Shown here piece after piece: positions 9,493 through 18,941 of a stretch of DNA of 64,000 bases; within the stretch, counting starts at the first letter, position 1; each line of letters starts with the position of its first letter. The translations under genes were made by a program, and so were the position numbers. The stretch lies in NCBI RefSeq assembly GCF_016793485.1, contig NZ_JAEULZ010000033.1, positions 1 to 64,000 of the forward strand. Reading direction: 5' to 3'. The notes under the pieces are model-generated. The model was not told the DNA's origin. It saw only the letters and a program-made list of their open reading frames with translations, and searched no databases. The stretch is from Mesorhizobium sp. (GTDB taxonomy: Bacteria; Pseudomonadota; Alphaproteobacteria; Rhizobiales; Rhizobiaceae).

Positions 9493-9509
9493 TCGTATGA
9501 TGTATACGA
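9493..9509. promoter_or_regulatory. TCGTAT-N5-ATACGA inverted repeat upstream of iclR-type gene
   Basis: A 6-bp perfect inverted repeat with a 5-nt spacer lies 22 bp before the IclR-type start, in an AT-rich stretch. IclR proteins commonly bind short AT-rich palindromes at their own promoters, so autoregulation is plausible. Confidence 0.4.
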
Positions 9510-9531
9510 ATATTGAACTCGGTTTGAATAC

Positions 9532-10302
9532 ATGAATATGTTGGATGCAAACATCAGCTCGACAGCCCTGAAGGCACTTTCGGTCCTCGATTTCGTCGGT
9601 GGGCAGCGCAGGCCGGTAACCGTCGCAGAGGTTGCCGAGGGCATCAGTTCGGATCGCGCGACCGCCTATCGGATGCTGATGACGCTGGTACAGGCGGGCT
9701 ATGTTCACAAAACCGCTGACGCCAAGCACTACAGGCTGACGTTCCAGGTTCTTTCGCTGGCCCGACACCTTCTCGGAGAAGACGAGAGAGCATGGCTGAT
9801 CCTCGCTTGCTTGCGCGCGATCTCTGAAGAGACCGGAGAAACCGTCCACTATTCGGTGCTCGATCGCGATGCTGCTGTTCTCGTTTACCGCGCTAAAGGT
9901 ACGCAGCGTGTAGCCGTCGACTTCCGCATTGGCGATCGATCACCCCTGCATTGTAGTTCGATCGGAAAGGTGTTGCTTGCCTTTCAGGATGTGCGCGTCA
10001 CTGAAGCGGTGATCGCAGCAGGCCTTGCCAAGGTTGCGCCGAATACCATTACCGACCCAGTTGAGTTGCGCCGTTCTCTCGGCCTCATACGCGCACAGGG
10101 CTATGCGTTCGACGATCTGGAATTTGCGCCGGATATGCGCTGCGTCGCCTTGCCGGTGTTCGAGAACGGTGGCGACGTTCCTGGCGGCATAGCGATTTCA
10201 GGACCTGCAAGCCGCTTCGACCTCGAAAAGCTCGGAGCTCTGCGTGACATTGCCATGGGCCACGCCACACGGCTGTCGAGGGAACTTGGCGGCATCGTCT
10301 AA
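9532..10302 (+). CDS. IclR-family transcriptional regulator
   Basis: A 256-residue IclR regulator. The N-terminal winged helix covers about residues 8-70 (ALSVLDFVGGQRRPVTVAEVAEGISSDRATAYRMLMTLVQAGYV). The C-terminal effector domain has the usual GDRSPLHCSSIGKVLLAF and the late FENGGDVPGGIAISGPASRF. It is transcribed alone. Its 3' end faces the 3' end of the DUF2390 gene 7 bp away, so it could serve either flanking operon. The effector cannot be read from sequence. Confidence 0.92.
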   Translation: MNMLDANISSTALKALSVLDFVGGQRRPVTVAEVAEGISSDRATAYRMLMTLVQAGYVHKTADAKHYRLTFQVLSLARHLLGEDERAWLILACLRAISEETGETVHYSVLDRDAAVLVYRAKGTQRVAVDFRIGDRSPLHCSSIGKVLLAFQDVRVTEAVIAAGLAKVAPNTITDPVELRRSLGLIRAQGYAFDDLEFAPDMRCVALPVFENGGDVPGGIAISGPASRFDLEKLGALRDIAMGHATRLSRELGGIV

Positions 10303-10309
10303 TAATGCA

Positions 10310-10891
10310 TCACCCAGCTGTCGTCTTATGGCTGATGTGCAGCGATGCCAACGGGGCCGGAACCGCCGATGAATCCGCAGCGGTTGCACGCGCTTCGGCG
10401 ACGGTTAGTGCGAACATGCCAGCAATCTCCTCGTTTCTGACGGGCGTGTCACTCTGAAGGAGCGGAAGCGCTTGGTCCAGCTCCATTCCAGCGTGCGGAG
10501 GGCGGGCGGAGAGCCATTGTTCGGCCAGGGCCATCTGTACCTGCTCGGCGCGCAATTCGGCCTTCTTGATCATCCCGCGCAAAGCCTCGGTTTCCTCTGC
10601 GGGAAATTCCTGCGGAGGGTGCTTGAGCGCCCGCCTCAATCTTCGCAGCGGCAGGACGGTCTCATTCCGCCAGCGGCCCATCAGAGCCTGTAGCCTGACA
10701 ATTTCGTGCGCATCGCACCTGCGGTGAAGGACGACATCTGCATAGAGGACGGCGATCAAAGCAATCACGTCAATCCCCGCCTCATCCTGCATACGCAAGC
10801 ATGTTTCTGCGATGCCAGGCCTTCCATAGAAGGCGAGCGCGAAGCGCCAGAGATCGCCTTCGATGTTGAGCGTTTGTTTGACCTGGCTCAG
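10310..10891 (-). CDS. DUF2390/TIGR02444 family protein, apparent CTG start
   Basis: From VKQTLNIEGDLWRFALAFYGRPGIAETCLRMQD onward the product matches the TIGR02444 pattern: LWxFAxxxYxxPGVxxxCLxLQD, then a helical IALIAVLYADVVLHRRCD and WRNETVLPLRRLRRAL. It is about 193 residues; the function of the family is unknown. No ATG, GTG or TTG lies in frame after the HutF stop. The best candidate is CTG 10891, seven bases after GGAG. An upstream frameshift error is the alternative. It is the last gene of the HutF operon, 35 bp behind hutF. Confidence 0.75.
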   Translation of the reverse strand: MSQVKQTLNIEGDLWRFALAFYGRPGIAETCLRMQDEAGIDVIALIAVLYADVVLHRRCDAHEIVRLQALMGRWRNETVLPLRRLRRALKHPPQEFPAEETEALRGMIKKAELRAEQVQMALAEQWLSARPPHAGMELDQALPLLQSDTPVRNEEIAGMFALTVAEARATAADSSAVPAPLASLHISHKTTAG

Positions 10892-10926
10892 TTTCCTACT
10901 CCGCTGATGTCCCGCGCGCTGTGAAC

Positions 10927-12300
10927 TTAATGGTCTGACAACGCCACCATCGTGCGACGAAAGCGCTCCGCCACGTCTTGGCGCAGTCGGTGGCGACCTG
11001 CCTTGACCTGCTGGCGACCGTTGACCCAGACACCATCTATGCCTGTTCCATTGGCGAATATCCAGGCATCGAGGATCGTATCGCCCGCCTTGCCGGCGAG
11101 CGTGGAGCCGGTGCGGTCGAGCGAGACGAAGTCGGCAGGCGCGCCGGCACTGAGACCGGCGGCGGAGGAACCAAGTGCGGCGGAACCTCCGGTGAATGCA
11201 CGATCGAACAGGTCGCGGCCGTTGGAGCGGCCGGGGGCGGCCAGCACGTTGCGTTCGTGTCGCGCAAGACGCTGGGAATATTCGAGCTGACGCAACTCGT
11301 CGGGTATGCCGATCAACACGTTTGAATCTGAGCCGATACCATATCGGCCTTGATGCGAGAGAAAGAGCGGCCCCGCAAAAATCCCGTCGCCGAGATTCGC
11401 CTCGGTAATCGGACAGAGCCCTGCAACAGCCCCGCTCGCCGCCATACGTCGTGTTTCGTCCGCCGTCATGTGTGTTGCGTGGATCAGACACCAGCGTCCG
11501 TCAACCGTGGTATTGTCGAGAAGCCATTCGACCGGCCTTGCGCCTGACCATGCGACACAATCCTCGACTTCGCGCAGTTGTTCGGCGATGTGGATGTGGA
11601 TCGGGCAGTCGGGCGCAAGCTGGACAACGGCGCTCAATTCCTGAGGCGTGACGGCACGCAGGCTGTGAGGGGCAATGCCCAACACCGCATCGGGAAGCGA
11701 GCGAATAGCCTTTCGGCTCGACTCCAGAAGACGTGCAAAGCCATCGAGGGTGTTGACGAAGCGACGCTGGCCTTCGTTTGGCGCCGCACCGCCGAAACCC
11801 GAATGGGCATAGAGAACCGGGAGGAGAGTGAGGCCTATTCCGGTCAAATTGGCCGCAGCCGCGATGCGGCTGGCCATCTCGGCGATGTCGTCATACGGCT
11901 GCCCGTCGTGATCGTGGTGCAGGTAGTGGAACTCCCCGACCCTTGTGAATCCGGCTTCGAGCATCTCGACATAGAGTTGCGCCGCAACCGCCTCGACATG
12001 CTCGGGTGTCATGGACAGCGCAAAGCGGTACATGACCTCGCGCCAAGACCAGAAACTGTCGGCTCCTGGCCCTCGCGTCTCAGCCAATCCCGCCATTCCG
12101 CGCTGGAAAGCGTGGCTGTGCAGATTGGGCATGCCTGGCAGCAGGATAGACACCTGGTTGTCGTCCATGCCTGCGGAGACACCGGCCTCGACCGAGGCCA
12201 GGCGCCCGCCCGCCACGGCGATCCGCACGTCCTTTGCCCAACCGTCCGGCAGCAGAGCCTCGCCAGCATAAAGGGTGAAGTCGAACTTCTTCTCGCTCAT
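10927..12300 (-). CDS. hutF: Formimidoylglutamate deiminase (HutF-type amidohydrolase)
   Basis: Metal-dependent amidohydrolase that deiminates N-formimino-L-glutamate to N-formylglutamate in the five-step histidine pathway, or a close relative acting on another formimino or guanidino compound. Metal ligands are in PNLHSHAFQRGMAGL (H61, H63), with further His in IHIHIAEQ and LIHATHM and the late Asp in GIGSDSNVLI. It is 457 residues, normal for HutF. I start at MSEKKFDF (12300); the open frame reaches 12360 but the extra residues are not family-like. No hutU, hutH, hutI or hutG is present in this window, so the substrate may be supplied by the neighbouring FAD oxidoreductase and ABC importer. 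Confidence 0.85.
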   Translation of the reverse strand: MSEKKFDFTLYAGEALLPDGWAKDVRIAVAGGRLASVEAGVSAGMDDNQVSILLPGMPNLHSHAFQRGMAGLAETRGPGADSFWSWREVMYRFALSMTPEHVEAVAAQLYVEMLEAGFTRVGEFHYLHHDHDGQPYDDIAEMASRIAAAANLTGIGLTLLPVLYAHSGFGGAAPNEGQRRFVNTLDGFARLLESSRKAIRSLPDAVLGIAPHSLRAVTPQELSAVVQLAPDCPIHIHIAEQLREVEDCVAWSGARPVEWLLDNTTVDGRWCLIHATHMTADETRRMAASGAVAGLCPITEANLGDGIFAGPLFLSHQGRYGIGSDSNVLIGIPDELRQLEYSQRLARHERNVLAAPGRSNGRDLFDRAFTGGSAALGSSAAGLSAGAPADFVSLDRTGSTLAGKAGDTILDAWIFANGTGIDGVWVNGRQQVKAGRHRLRQDVAERFRRTMVALSDH

Positions 12301-12361
12301 TGTGTATCCGTTGTCCGAGACAGACTGATCCTCAGGCAGCCGCGGTGGCGCTGCTTCCATC

Positions 12362-13648
12362 TTACTGTGACGCGATACCGCGTCTTTCGAACCGCATTGG
12401 CGAGAGGCTCGAAATATCGACGGGCGAAATCCGCCCCGCGGCCAGCGCCGAGATTACCTTGCCTGCCATCGGGCCTGGCCCGAAACCGTGACCGCTGAAC
12501 CCCGTCGCAACGAGAAGGCCAGATACGCCGTCAACTGTTCCAAGAACAGGAATGACGTCTGGCATGACATCGATGATTCCCGCCCAGGACGTCTCGATCT
12601 GCAAATTGGCCAACGCGGGGAAGAGCTGGGCGAACTCGCGCCGCGCCTGCTCCACGCGAAACGTCTCTGGGCGTGGATGGTCGCGGCTTGGCGGAAAATC
12701 CGCAAGCGGCGAAGTCGCGCTTCGCTGGAGCAGACGCTTGAGCGGGGCAAGATAGTTTATGCGTGCCGCATCGGGATTGGACTTTCGTGTGGCTTCGTAC
12801 CAGCGCATGTGACGCCAGGAATCGGGGCGTAAATCGTATTCGCCTCCGGCTACAGAAAACACATAGGCCCCGTTCACATCCTGGCGGATGCCGGCTTCCT
12901 GACCCGAGACGCAGGCCGGAATCTGCTGATCCGAGCCGGCAACCGTGCGGGCCACGGTTGCCCGTATGAATTCCTGCGGCAGGCTTAACCCTGCCTTCCG
13001 CAACAGACGGGCGCTCCCGGCGCCCGCGGCGGTGACCACGGTACCAGCCCGGTAAAGCCGATCGCCGACCTGGACACCGTTGACCTTTCCGGCACCGGTC
13101 TCGATACGCGTCACTGGCTCCCCGAAGCAGACCGATGCCCCTGCCGCGACAGCAGCGTCAAAAAACGCCCGGGTCGCCCTTGCCGGCTCTGCTTTCCCGT
13201 CGCTCGGCGTGTACATCGCGCCGACGACGCCACGGTCGGTTGCCAGTTGCGGTACCAGATCATGAGTTTCTGCGGCTGAAAGCATACGCGTGTCGAGGCC
13301 GAATTCCTCGACCGCGCGCCGCTGCCAGTCACGCCGCGACACAAGGTCGGCTTCACTGAACGCCAGCGACAGGTTGCCCCCCTGCCGCCATCCAACTCTA
13401 ACTCCCAGCTCGGCTTCGAGGCCTTCCCAGATATCCAGCGCGCCGATCATCAGGGCGAGTTCTCGAAAGTCGCGGTTCTGCTGACGAACAAAACCAAGAT
13501 TACGACCGGACTGGGCCGACCCGGGTGCATCGCGCTCCACGATCAGAACACGCATCCCGTTCCGAGCAGCGTAGTATGCAGCCGAACATCCCACGATGCC
13601 GGCTCCTACGACTATTACGTCCCAACCGCGTGAGTATGTCGTTGCCAT
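12362..13648 (-). CDS. FAD-dependent amine/amino-acid oxidoreductase (DAO family)
   Basis: A 428-residue DAO/DadA-type flavoprotein. The Rossmann dinucleotide motif [15 protein letters not shown] (about 13-27) is followed by an ERD motif. The [12 protein letters not shown] segment resembles the FAD-covering region of sarcosine and amino-acid oxidases, and the C-terminal [18 protein letters not shown] loop closes the FAD site. It probably oxidises a secondary amine or D-amino acid to an imine. It lies between the amino-acid ABC ATPase (13 bp gap) and hutF in the same operon, so it should act on the imported compound. Confidence 0.88.
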   Translation of the reverse strand: MATTYSRGWDVIVVGAGIVGCSAAYYAARNGMRVLIVERDAPGSAQSGRNLGFVRQQNRDFRELALMIGALDIWEGLEAELGVRVGWRQGGNLSLAFSEADLVSRRDWQRRAVEEFGLDTRMLSAAETHDLVPQLATDRGVVGAMYTPSDGKAEPARATRAFFDAAVAAGASVCFGEPVTRIETGAGKVNGVQVGDRLYRAGTVVTAAGAGSARLLRKAGLSLPQEFIRATVARTVAGSDQQIPACVSGQEAGIRQDVNGAYVFSVAGGEYDLRPDSWRHMRWYEATRKSNPDAARINYLAPLKRLLQRSATSPLADFPPSRDHPRPETFRVEQARREFAQLFPALANLQIETSWAGIIDVMPDVIPVLGTVDGVSGLLVATGFSGHGFGPGPMAGKVISALAAGRISPVDISSLSPMRFERRGIASQ

Positions 13649-13661
13649 CGGGATGCCGGAG

Positions 13662-14459
13662 TCACTGCACCCTGGAGAGGAACGCCCGTGTCCGTTCGAA
13701 AGCGGGGTTATCGAGAACCTCGGCGGGCTTGCCGCATTCGACGATCCTGCCCGCCTCCATGAACGCTATGCGGTGGCAGACTTCGCGTGCGAACGACATC
13801 TCATGCGTGACGACCATCATCGTCATGCCGTCCGAGGCCAGATCTCGCATCACTTCGAGCACCTCCCCGACCAGTTCCGGGTCGAGCGCGCTGGTCGGTT
13901 CGTCGAAGAGGATGACCTTCGGCTGCATCGCGAGAGCACGAGCGATGGCGACACGTTGCTGCTGCCCGCCTGAAAGCATACGGGGATAGTTCTGCATCTT
14001 GTCGGCGAGCCCGACACGGGTCAGCAGGTTGACCGCCCGCTCCTTTGCCTCCTCGCGCGGAATTCGCAGCACTTGCACGGGCGCTTCCATCACATTTTCA
14101 AGCGCGGTCATGTGACCGAACAGGTTGAAGTTCTGGAAGACCATGCCGATGCGCGCGCGCTGCTTCGCTATGAGCTTTTCCGGCAGTTCGTGGGCCAGAT
14201 TGCCTACACGCCGGTAGCCGATCAGGTCACCGTCGACTGTTACGCTGCCGCTGTCGATCTGCTCGAGGTGGTTGACGCAGCGCAGCAGCGTCGATTTGCC
14301 GGAGCCGGAGGGGCCGATCAAGCTGATGACCTCGCCGGCAGACACTGCGAGGCTGATATCGCGCAGAACAGGCAGGTTGCCGAAATTCTTGGACACTCGG
14401 TCGAACACAATCATGGGCGCGGGCATGGTTTGCCGTTTCTCTGAAGAAAAATGCATCAT
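13662..14459 (-). CDS. Polar amino-acid ABC importer, ATPase (GlnQ/HisP type)
   Basis: A 265-residue single ABC domain: Walker [11 protein letters not shown]-loop [13 protein letters not shown], signature LSGGQQQR, Walker [16 protein letters not shown] and H-loop VTHEMSFA. The FNLF and [12 protein letters not shown] segments are diagnostic for polar amino-acid importers. The start ATG 14459 overlaps the permease stop (ATGA). It works with the permease and binding protein immediately upstream. Confidence 0.94.
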   Translation of the reverse strand: MMHFSSEKRQTMPAPMIVFDRVSKNFGNLPVLRDISLAVSAGEVISLIGPSGSGKSTLLRCVNHLEQIDSGSVTVDGDLIGYRRVGNLAHELPEKLIAKQRARIGMVFQNFNLFGHMTALENVMEAPVQVLRIPREEAKERAVNLLTRVGLADKMQNYPRMLSGGQQQRVAIARALAMQPKVILFDEPTSALDPELVGEVLEVMRDLASDGMTMMVVTHEMSFAREVCHRIAFMEAGRIVECGKPAEVLDNPAFERTRAFLSRVQ

Positions 14460-15343
14460 GTCGATGTGTTACGAGACCGGGCAAAATGTCGCTCGATGCG
14501 GCTCTGCAACCAGGTCAGGATCGTCGTCGCGAACAGGTACCACAGACAGGCGACGATCAGCAGCGGAATGGTCTGAAAGTTCCGAGAATAGATTGTTTGG
14601 GCAGAATAGAGCAGGTCAGAGAGTGAAATCACGCTGACCAGCGATGACGTTTTTAACATTCCAATCGTCTGGTTGCCTGTCGGCGGAATGATCACGGGCA
14701 TTGCCTGTGGCAGTACGATGCGCCACAGGGCCTTCCTCGACGTCATGCCAAGCGACGTCGCGGCCTGACGCTGACCTGGGTCGACAGCAAGCAGGCCGCT
14801 GCGAATGATCTCGGACATATAGGCGCCCTCATTGAGGCCCAACCCGAGCACTGCGGCGGTGATCGGCGAGATCAGGGTATTGGTGGGCACCGACACGCCC
14901 CAGTCGGTGAACGGAATACCCAGCGACAGTTCCGGAAACAGTGCACCCAGATTGTACCAGAAGATCAACTGGACGAGGACCGGAGTGCCTCTGAAGAACC
15001 AGATATAGGCATTGGCAACCGTCGAGATCACCACGTTTCTGGACATCGCCATTACAGCGAAAAGCGTCCCCAGCACGATGCCAATAATCATCGTGATGAT
15101 CGTCAGCCAGATGGTGAGATAGAAGCCGGAAAGTATGCGGGTATCGAACAGGTATTCGCCGACGACGGACCAGCCGAAGTTCGCATTTCCGGCGATGGAG
15201 ACCAGAAAATATACGACCATCAAGAATAGGAGCACCGCAGCCGCACGGGTCCCCCACGCGCGAGCGGGGACGTAGGTCAGCATTGGCTCTTCCGACTGGA
15301 GGGGGCCGGAGGATTCTCGATCGTCTGGCTTGACTGTGGACAT
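14456..15343 (-). CDS. Polar amino-acid ABC importer, permease (HisM/GlnP type)
   Basis: Inner-membrane permease, 295 residues from MSTVKPDD. A longer in-frame start at 15403 exists but lies across the downstream hairpin of the binding-protein gene. It has a hydrophobic N-terminal segment ([20 protein letters not shown]) and the HEQ family core [21 protein letters not shown]. The EAA loop is [31 protein letters not shown]. The permease is probably used as a homodimer, since only one is encoded in this operon. Confidence 0.92.
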   Translation of the reverse strand: MSTVKPDDRESSGPLQSEEPMLTYVPARAWGTRAAAVLLFLMVVYFLVSIAGNANFGWSVVGEYLFDTRILSGFYLTIWLTIITMIIGIVLGTLFAVMAMSRNVVISTVANAYIWFFRGTPVLVQLIFWYNLGALFPELSLGIPFTDWGVSVPTNTLISPITAAVLGLGLNEGAYMSEIIRSGLLAVDPGQRQAATSLGMTSRKALWRIVLPQAMPVIIPPTGNQTIGMLKTSSLVSVISLSDLLYSAQTIYSRNFQTIPLLIVACLWYLFATTILTWLQSRIERHFARSRNTST

Positions 15344-15369
15344 GGGCGCTCGGTGCTTGTGCAGGAAAA

Positions 15370-15395
15370 GGGCCGACGGTGTTAACCGCCGGCCC
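15370..15395 (-). terminator. GC-rich stem-loop behind binding-protein gene
   Basis: GGGCCGACGGT (15370-15380) pairs with ACCGCCGGCCC (15385-15395) with a single A-C mismatch and a four-base loop. It lies directly after the binding-protein stop and before the permease start. No U-tract is present. It most likely stabilises the upstream mRNA and lowers read-through into the permease gene. Confidence 0.55.
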
Positions 15396-15402
15396 GTAGC
15401 CA

Positions 15403-16290
15403 CTATTTCGCCGGTACGGTCTCGAGATTGATGCCAGGCTCATGATCCATCTTCATGGGCTCGACGTTCCAAGCGGCGTAGATCTTGTCATAGGTGCCGT
15501 CCGCACGGACTTCCTTGAGCGCGGCCAGCAAAGCCTTGCCGAGATCCCCCTCATCCTTGCGGAAAGCAATCCCGCTTGGCTTGCGCGGCAAGATTGGCAT
15601 CGGAATGACCTTCACCGGGTGCGGGGCCGCCTTCATTATTTCCTGGGCGGACGCCGCAGATGTCAGCACGAAGTCGGCGCGTCCTGAATAAACGGACAGA
15701 AGCGTCGCATCCGAAGTACCGTACTCCGAAACCGTCGGGGCCGGTTTTCCCGCCTCGGTGCAGGCCGTGGCCATCTCGGCAGTGATCATGCCGACCCATT
15801 CGGTTCCGCTCTGGGCTGCGCCCCTTAGGCCGCAAAGCGCCAAGTGGTCGTTGATCTCGGCGCCCTTGGATTCGAGTACATAGGCGGAGGATGTCGTGTA
15901 ACCGTAGTCGACAAAGCTCACCACGGCCTGGCGCTCAGCGTTGTCGGTGATGCCCTCCATGGAAATATCCCAACGGCCGGACTGAACCCCCGGGATCATC
16001 GAATCGAAGGCTACCGAGGTCACTTCCATCTTCACATTGAGGCGCTCGGCGATCGAGTCCCACAGGTCGACCTCGAAGCCTATCATCTTCCCGCTGTCGT
16101 CGATGTACTGGAAAGGCGGATATTTGGCATCGGTCACGAGGTTAATGACGCCCGCGTCGCGATATTTCTGGGGAAGGAGGTCGGCCGCGCTCTGAGCGTA
16201 GACAGCGCCGGTAGCCAACAAGACTCCCGGAATGGCCAATGCCAGTGCGGCGCTAAACTTGTTGCGTCGGTATTCATTACTCACTTTCAT
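15403..16290 (-). CDS. Amino-acid ABC importer, periplasmic binding protein (SBP_bac_3)
   Basis: Periplasmic receptor of 295 residues. The signal peptide is FSAALALAIPGVLLATGAVYAQ after a basic MKVSNEYRRNK start. The mature protein has the SBP_bac_3 pattern: AKYPPFQYIDDSGKMIGFEVDLWDSIAERL, then DSMIPGVQSGRWDISMEGITDNAERQ and the late KDEGDLGKALLAALKEVRADGTYDKIYAAW. I start at ATG 16290; an in-frame ATG at 16332 adds a non-signal extension. It heads the importer genes, 108 bp after the aldehyde dehydrogenase stop. Ligand unknown, probably a cationic or modified amino acid. Confidence 0.92.
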   Translation of the reverse strand: MKVSNEYRRNKFSAALALAIPGVLLATGAVYAQSAADLLPQKYRDAGVINLVTDAKYPPFQYIDDSGKMIGFEVDLWDSIAERLNVKMEVTSVAFDSMIPGVQSGRWDISMEGITDNAERQAVVSFVDYGYTTSSAYVLESKGAEINDHLALCGLRGAAQSGTEWVGMITAEMATACTEAGKPAPTVSEYGTSDATLLSVYSGRADFVLTSAASAQEIMKAAPHPVKVIPMPILPRKPSGIAFRKDEGDLGKALLAALKEVRADGTYDKIYAAWNVEPMKMDHEPGINLETVPAK

Positions 16291-16398
16291 ATCGAAACTC
16301 CCATTGTTGATATACTCCGACTGTCGGCTCACAGTCGGGATTCAGTCTTCATTCGGTCCAGCACCCATCCAACGTCCGGCTACCGGAGCCTTCGCCGA

Positions 16399-17889
16399 TC
16401 AGCCGATGACGAATGGGTTTGCGATCTCTTCCGCGGTGGACAGCCAGACGGCCTTGGTCTGCAAGAACTCGCGGATTCCCTCGATGCCGTTCTCGCGACC
16501 GATGCCACTCTTTTTGTAACCGCCGAAGGGCGTGGTGTACGACACGTCCCGATAGGTATTGACCCAGACACTGCCGGCTTCCAGCCGCTCGGACATCAGG
16601 ATTGCGCGGCGCATGTCCGCGGTCCATACGCCCGCCGCCAGACCGAACTCGCTGTCGTTGGCGATCGCGATGGCCTCTTCAGGCTCGTCGAAGGCGATGG
16701 TGGCGAGAACTGGGCCGAACACCTCCTCGCGTGCGATGCGCATGTCGTTGTTGACGCCCGCAAAGATCGTCGGCTCCACGAAGTAGCCCGACCCACACTC
16801 GGCGATATCGGGACGCTTGCCTCCGAGGATGAGGTCGGCGCCTTCCTGGACGGCGATATCGATGTAGCCCAGAACCTTTTCGTACTGCATCGAGTTGGCT
16901 ATCGGACCGATTCGGGTGTCGGCATGCTTCGGATCGCCAATGCGCGCCGTCTTCGTGAACGCGGTCAGCTTTTCGAGGAACTGGTCGTGCACTTTCCGGT
17001 GAACCAGAAGACGCGACCCGGCAATGCAGGTCTGGCCAACGGCGCCGAAGATACCGCCAACCACGCCACGAACTGCGTTGTCCAGATTGGCGTCGTCGAA
17101 AACGATATTCGGAGACTTGCCGCCGAGCTCCAAGCTGACGCGCTTGATGTCCTTCGCCGCCAATGAATAGAGATGCGCGCCAGTGCGCGTAGATCCCGTG
17201 AAGCCCACGTGGCGGGTGAGCGGATGCGTCACCAACGGCTCGCCCACCTCAGGTCCAAAGCCTGTCACAACATTGATGACGCCCGGCGGGAAGCCGGCCT
17301 TTTCAACCAGTTCCATGAGCTTGAGCGCGGTCGCCGACGTGTACTCGGCCGGCTTCATCACCAGTGTGCAGCCGGCCGCCAGCGCCGGCGCAGCCTTCAG
17401 CGAGAACAGAAACAGCGGCGCATTCCACGGCACGATGCCGACGCAAACGCCGAGCGGTTCGTGCCGCGAGAAGCTCAACGCGCTCTTGTCGCAGGGGTGA
17501 ACCGCACCCTCGATCTTATCTGCAAGGCCGGCATAGTAATGGTACCAGCGCGGAATGTAGTGGATCTGGTGACGCATTTCCGCCAGCAAGCGGCCGTTGT
17601 CGCGCACTTCGATTTCAGCAAGCACATAGGCGTTTTCCTCGATCAATTCGGCGAAACGCTGAATGACGCGGCCACGCAGGCTTGGGTGCATCGTACGCCA
17701 CGGACCGTTCTTGAACGCGTCGTGGGCAGCGCGGATAGCGCGGTCGGCATCTTCGGCGTTGCCGCGAGGCACCAAGGCCCAAGGCTTGGCCGTAAAGGGA
17801 TCGATTGTCTCAAGATATTCGCCGGACGCGGGCGCTACCCATTCGCCGCCGATATACATGGCTAGCTTCGGCAAATTCTCGATCGACAT
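16399..17889 (-). CDS. NAD(P)-dependent aldehyde dehydrogenase (betaine-aldehyde type)
   Basis: A 496-residue class 1/2-like ALDH. The catalytic Cys is in GQTCIAGSR (C288), the Glu base in SLELGGKSP (E254), and the oxyanion region is GIVPWNAPLF. The C-terminal TPFGGYKKSGIGRENG is typical of betaine-aldehyde and hydroxymuconic-type dehydrogenases. It is the first gene of the operon with the amino-acid importer, FAD oxidoreductase and hutF. It would oxidise the aldehyde released when an amine is oxidised. The GntR/UTRA regulator is divergent across a 272-bp AT-rich gap. Confidence 0.92.
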   Translation of the reverse strand: MSIENLPKLAMYIGGEWVAPASGEYLETIDPFTAKPWALVPRGNAEDADRAIRAAHDAFKNGPWRTMHPSLRGRVIQRFAELIEENAYVLAEIEVRDNGRLLAEMRHQIHYIPRWYHYYAGLADKIEGAVHPCDKSALSFSRHEPLGVCVGIVPWNAPLFLFSLKAAPALAAGCTLVMKPAEYTSATALKLMELVEKAGFPPGVINVVTGFGPEVGEPLVTHPLTRHVGFTGSTRTGAHLYSLAAKDIKRVSLELGGKSPNIVFDDANLDNAVRGVVGGIFGAVGQTCIAGSRLLVHRKVHDQFLEKLTAFTKTARIGDPKHADTRIGPIANSMQYEKVLGYIDIAVQEGADLILGGKRPDIAECGSGYFVEPTIFAGVNNDMRIAREEVFGPVLATIAFDEPEEAIAIANDSEFGLAAGVWTADMRRAILMSERLEAGSVWVNTYRDVSYTTPFGGYKKSGIGRENGIEGIREFLQTKAVWLSTAEEIANPFVIG

Positions 17890-18161
17890 GTTCCCTCCAA
17901 AGCGTGTGGCCGCACCCGAAAATCCAATGCGAAGTGTCGCTCCTTTATGCTTTCGGGTGCAAAGTGATATTTATTTAGAATGAAACTGATATTTTTTTAG
18001 CTGTCAACAATCAGCTTAAAATGTTGTGTCTTGAGGACGGAAACGCTGCCGTCAGGGAGAAAGAGGCGGTAAACTGGATATATGCGGCGTTCGTTGCAGC
18101 AATCCATGTTGATTTCCCAGCGGGATTGATGTGAGTGTTTTATGTGGATAATGATATCACT

Positions 18162-18920
18162 ATGGATCGACCAGTGAATTCAGAGCTTCCCCTGTACGAA
18201 CAGATCAAGACCGTCATCGATCGGCGTATCGAGACGGAGGAGTGGCCCGCCAATTTCCAGGTGCCTTCTGAAGAAGATCTCGCTGGCGAGTTCGGCACGT
18301 CCAGGTTGACGGTAAGAAGAGCATTGCGTGAACTGCAGGCCGATGGACTTCTGGTCCGTATCCAGGGCCGGGGCACGTTCGTCATCGGGCCGAGAATGCA
18401 ATGCGCGATATTCAGTCTTCCCGACATCACCGAGGAGATTTCGGTGTCGGGTGGAGCTCATACCTGCCGTGTGTTGCAGCACGCGATACTCGGGAAAGAC
18501 AGTCCCGGCAGGAACATGCTTCAATTGCCACCGGAAGACGTCGTCTTCTTTTCCCGGCTCATACATCTGGAAGACGGGACGCCGATCCAGCTTGAGGACC
18601 GGTATGTGAACGGTGCGGAAGCGCCTGGTTATATCGAGCAGGACTTCACCAACATCACGCCGCACAATTGGCTTCTGCGTGAGACCACCGTGACGACGAT
18701 CGACAACACGATTCGTGCGATCCGTGCCGATGAGGACGTGCGGAATTATCTGCAGATCGACGGGAACCAGCCCTGCCTGCTGCTCGATCGTTCCACATGG
18801 CGCGACGGGATTCCGGTCACTCGCAGCCGCTTTATCTATCCCGGCGACCGCTATCGTCTGCGCTCTACTCACGAGGCGCGCACAAATCGCATTCTTAACA
18901 TGCCCGGGAAGGGCCGCTGA
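18162..18920 (+). CDS. GntR-family regulator, HutC/UTRA subfamily
   Basis: About 252 residues with an N-terminal winged helix (LPLYEQIKTVIDRRIETEEWPANFQVPSEEDLAGEFGTSRLTVRRAL, wing GLLVRIQGRGTFV) and a C-terminal UTRA effector domain (LIHLEDGTPIQLEDRYVN, LLDRSTWRDGIPVTRSRFIYPGDRYRL). This is the HutC histidine-utilisation repressor subfamily, which fits the divergent operon with hutF. ATG 18162 is chosen; GTG 18135 adds nine residues. It lies upstream of ubiD/ubiX on the same strand (21-bp gap), so it probably also controls them. Confidence 0.9.
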   Translation: MDRPVNSELPLYEQIKTVIDRRIETEEWPANFQVPSEEDLAGEFGTSRLTVRRALRELQADGLLVRIQGRGTFVIGPRMQCAIFSLPDITEEISVSGGAHTCRVLQHAILGKDSPGRNMLQLPPEDVVFFSRLIHLEDGTPIQLEDRYVNGAEAPGYIEQDFTNITPHNWLLRETTVTTIDNTIRAIRADEDVRNYLQIDGNQPCLLLDRSTWRDGIPVTRSRFIYPGDRYRLRSTHEARTNRILNMPGKGR

Positions 18921-18941
18921 TTTTCCGCTCAGGAGGATTTC

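Noticed and set aside
15844-17166. A 440-codon plus-strand open frame
   Set aside because: Antisense to the binding-protein and aldehyde dehydrogenase genes; no motif of its own.
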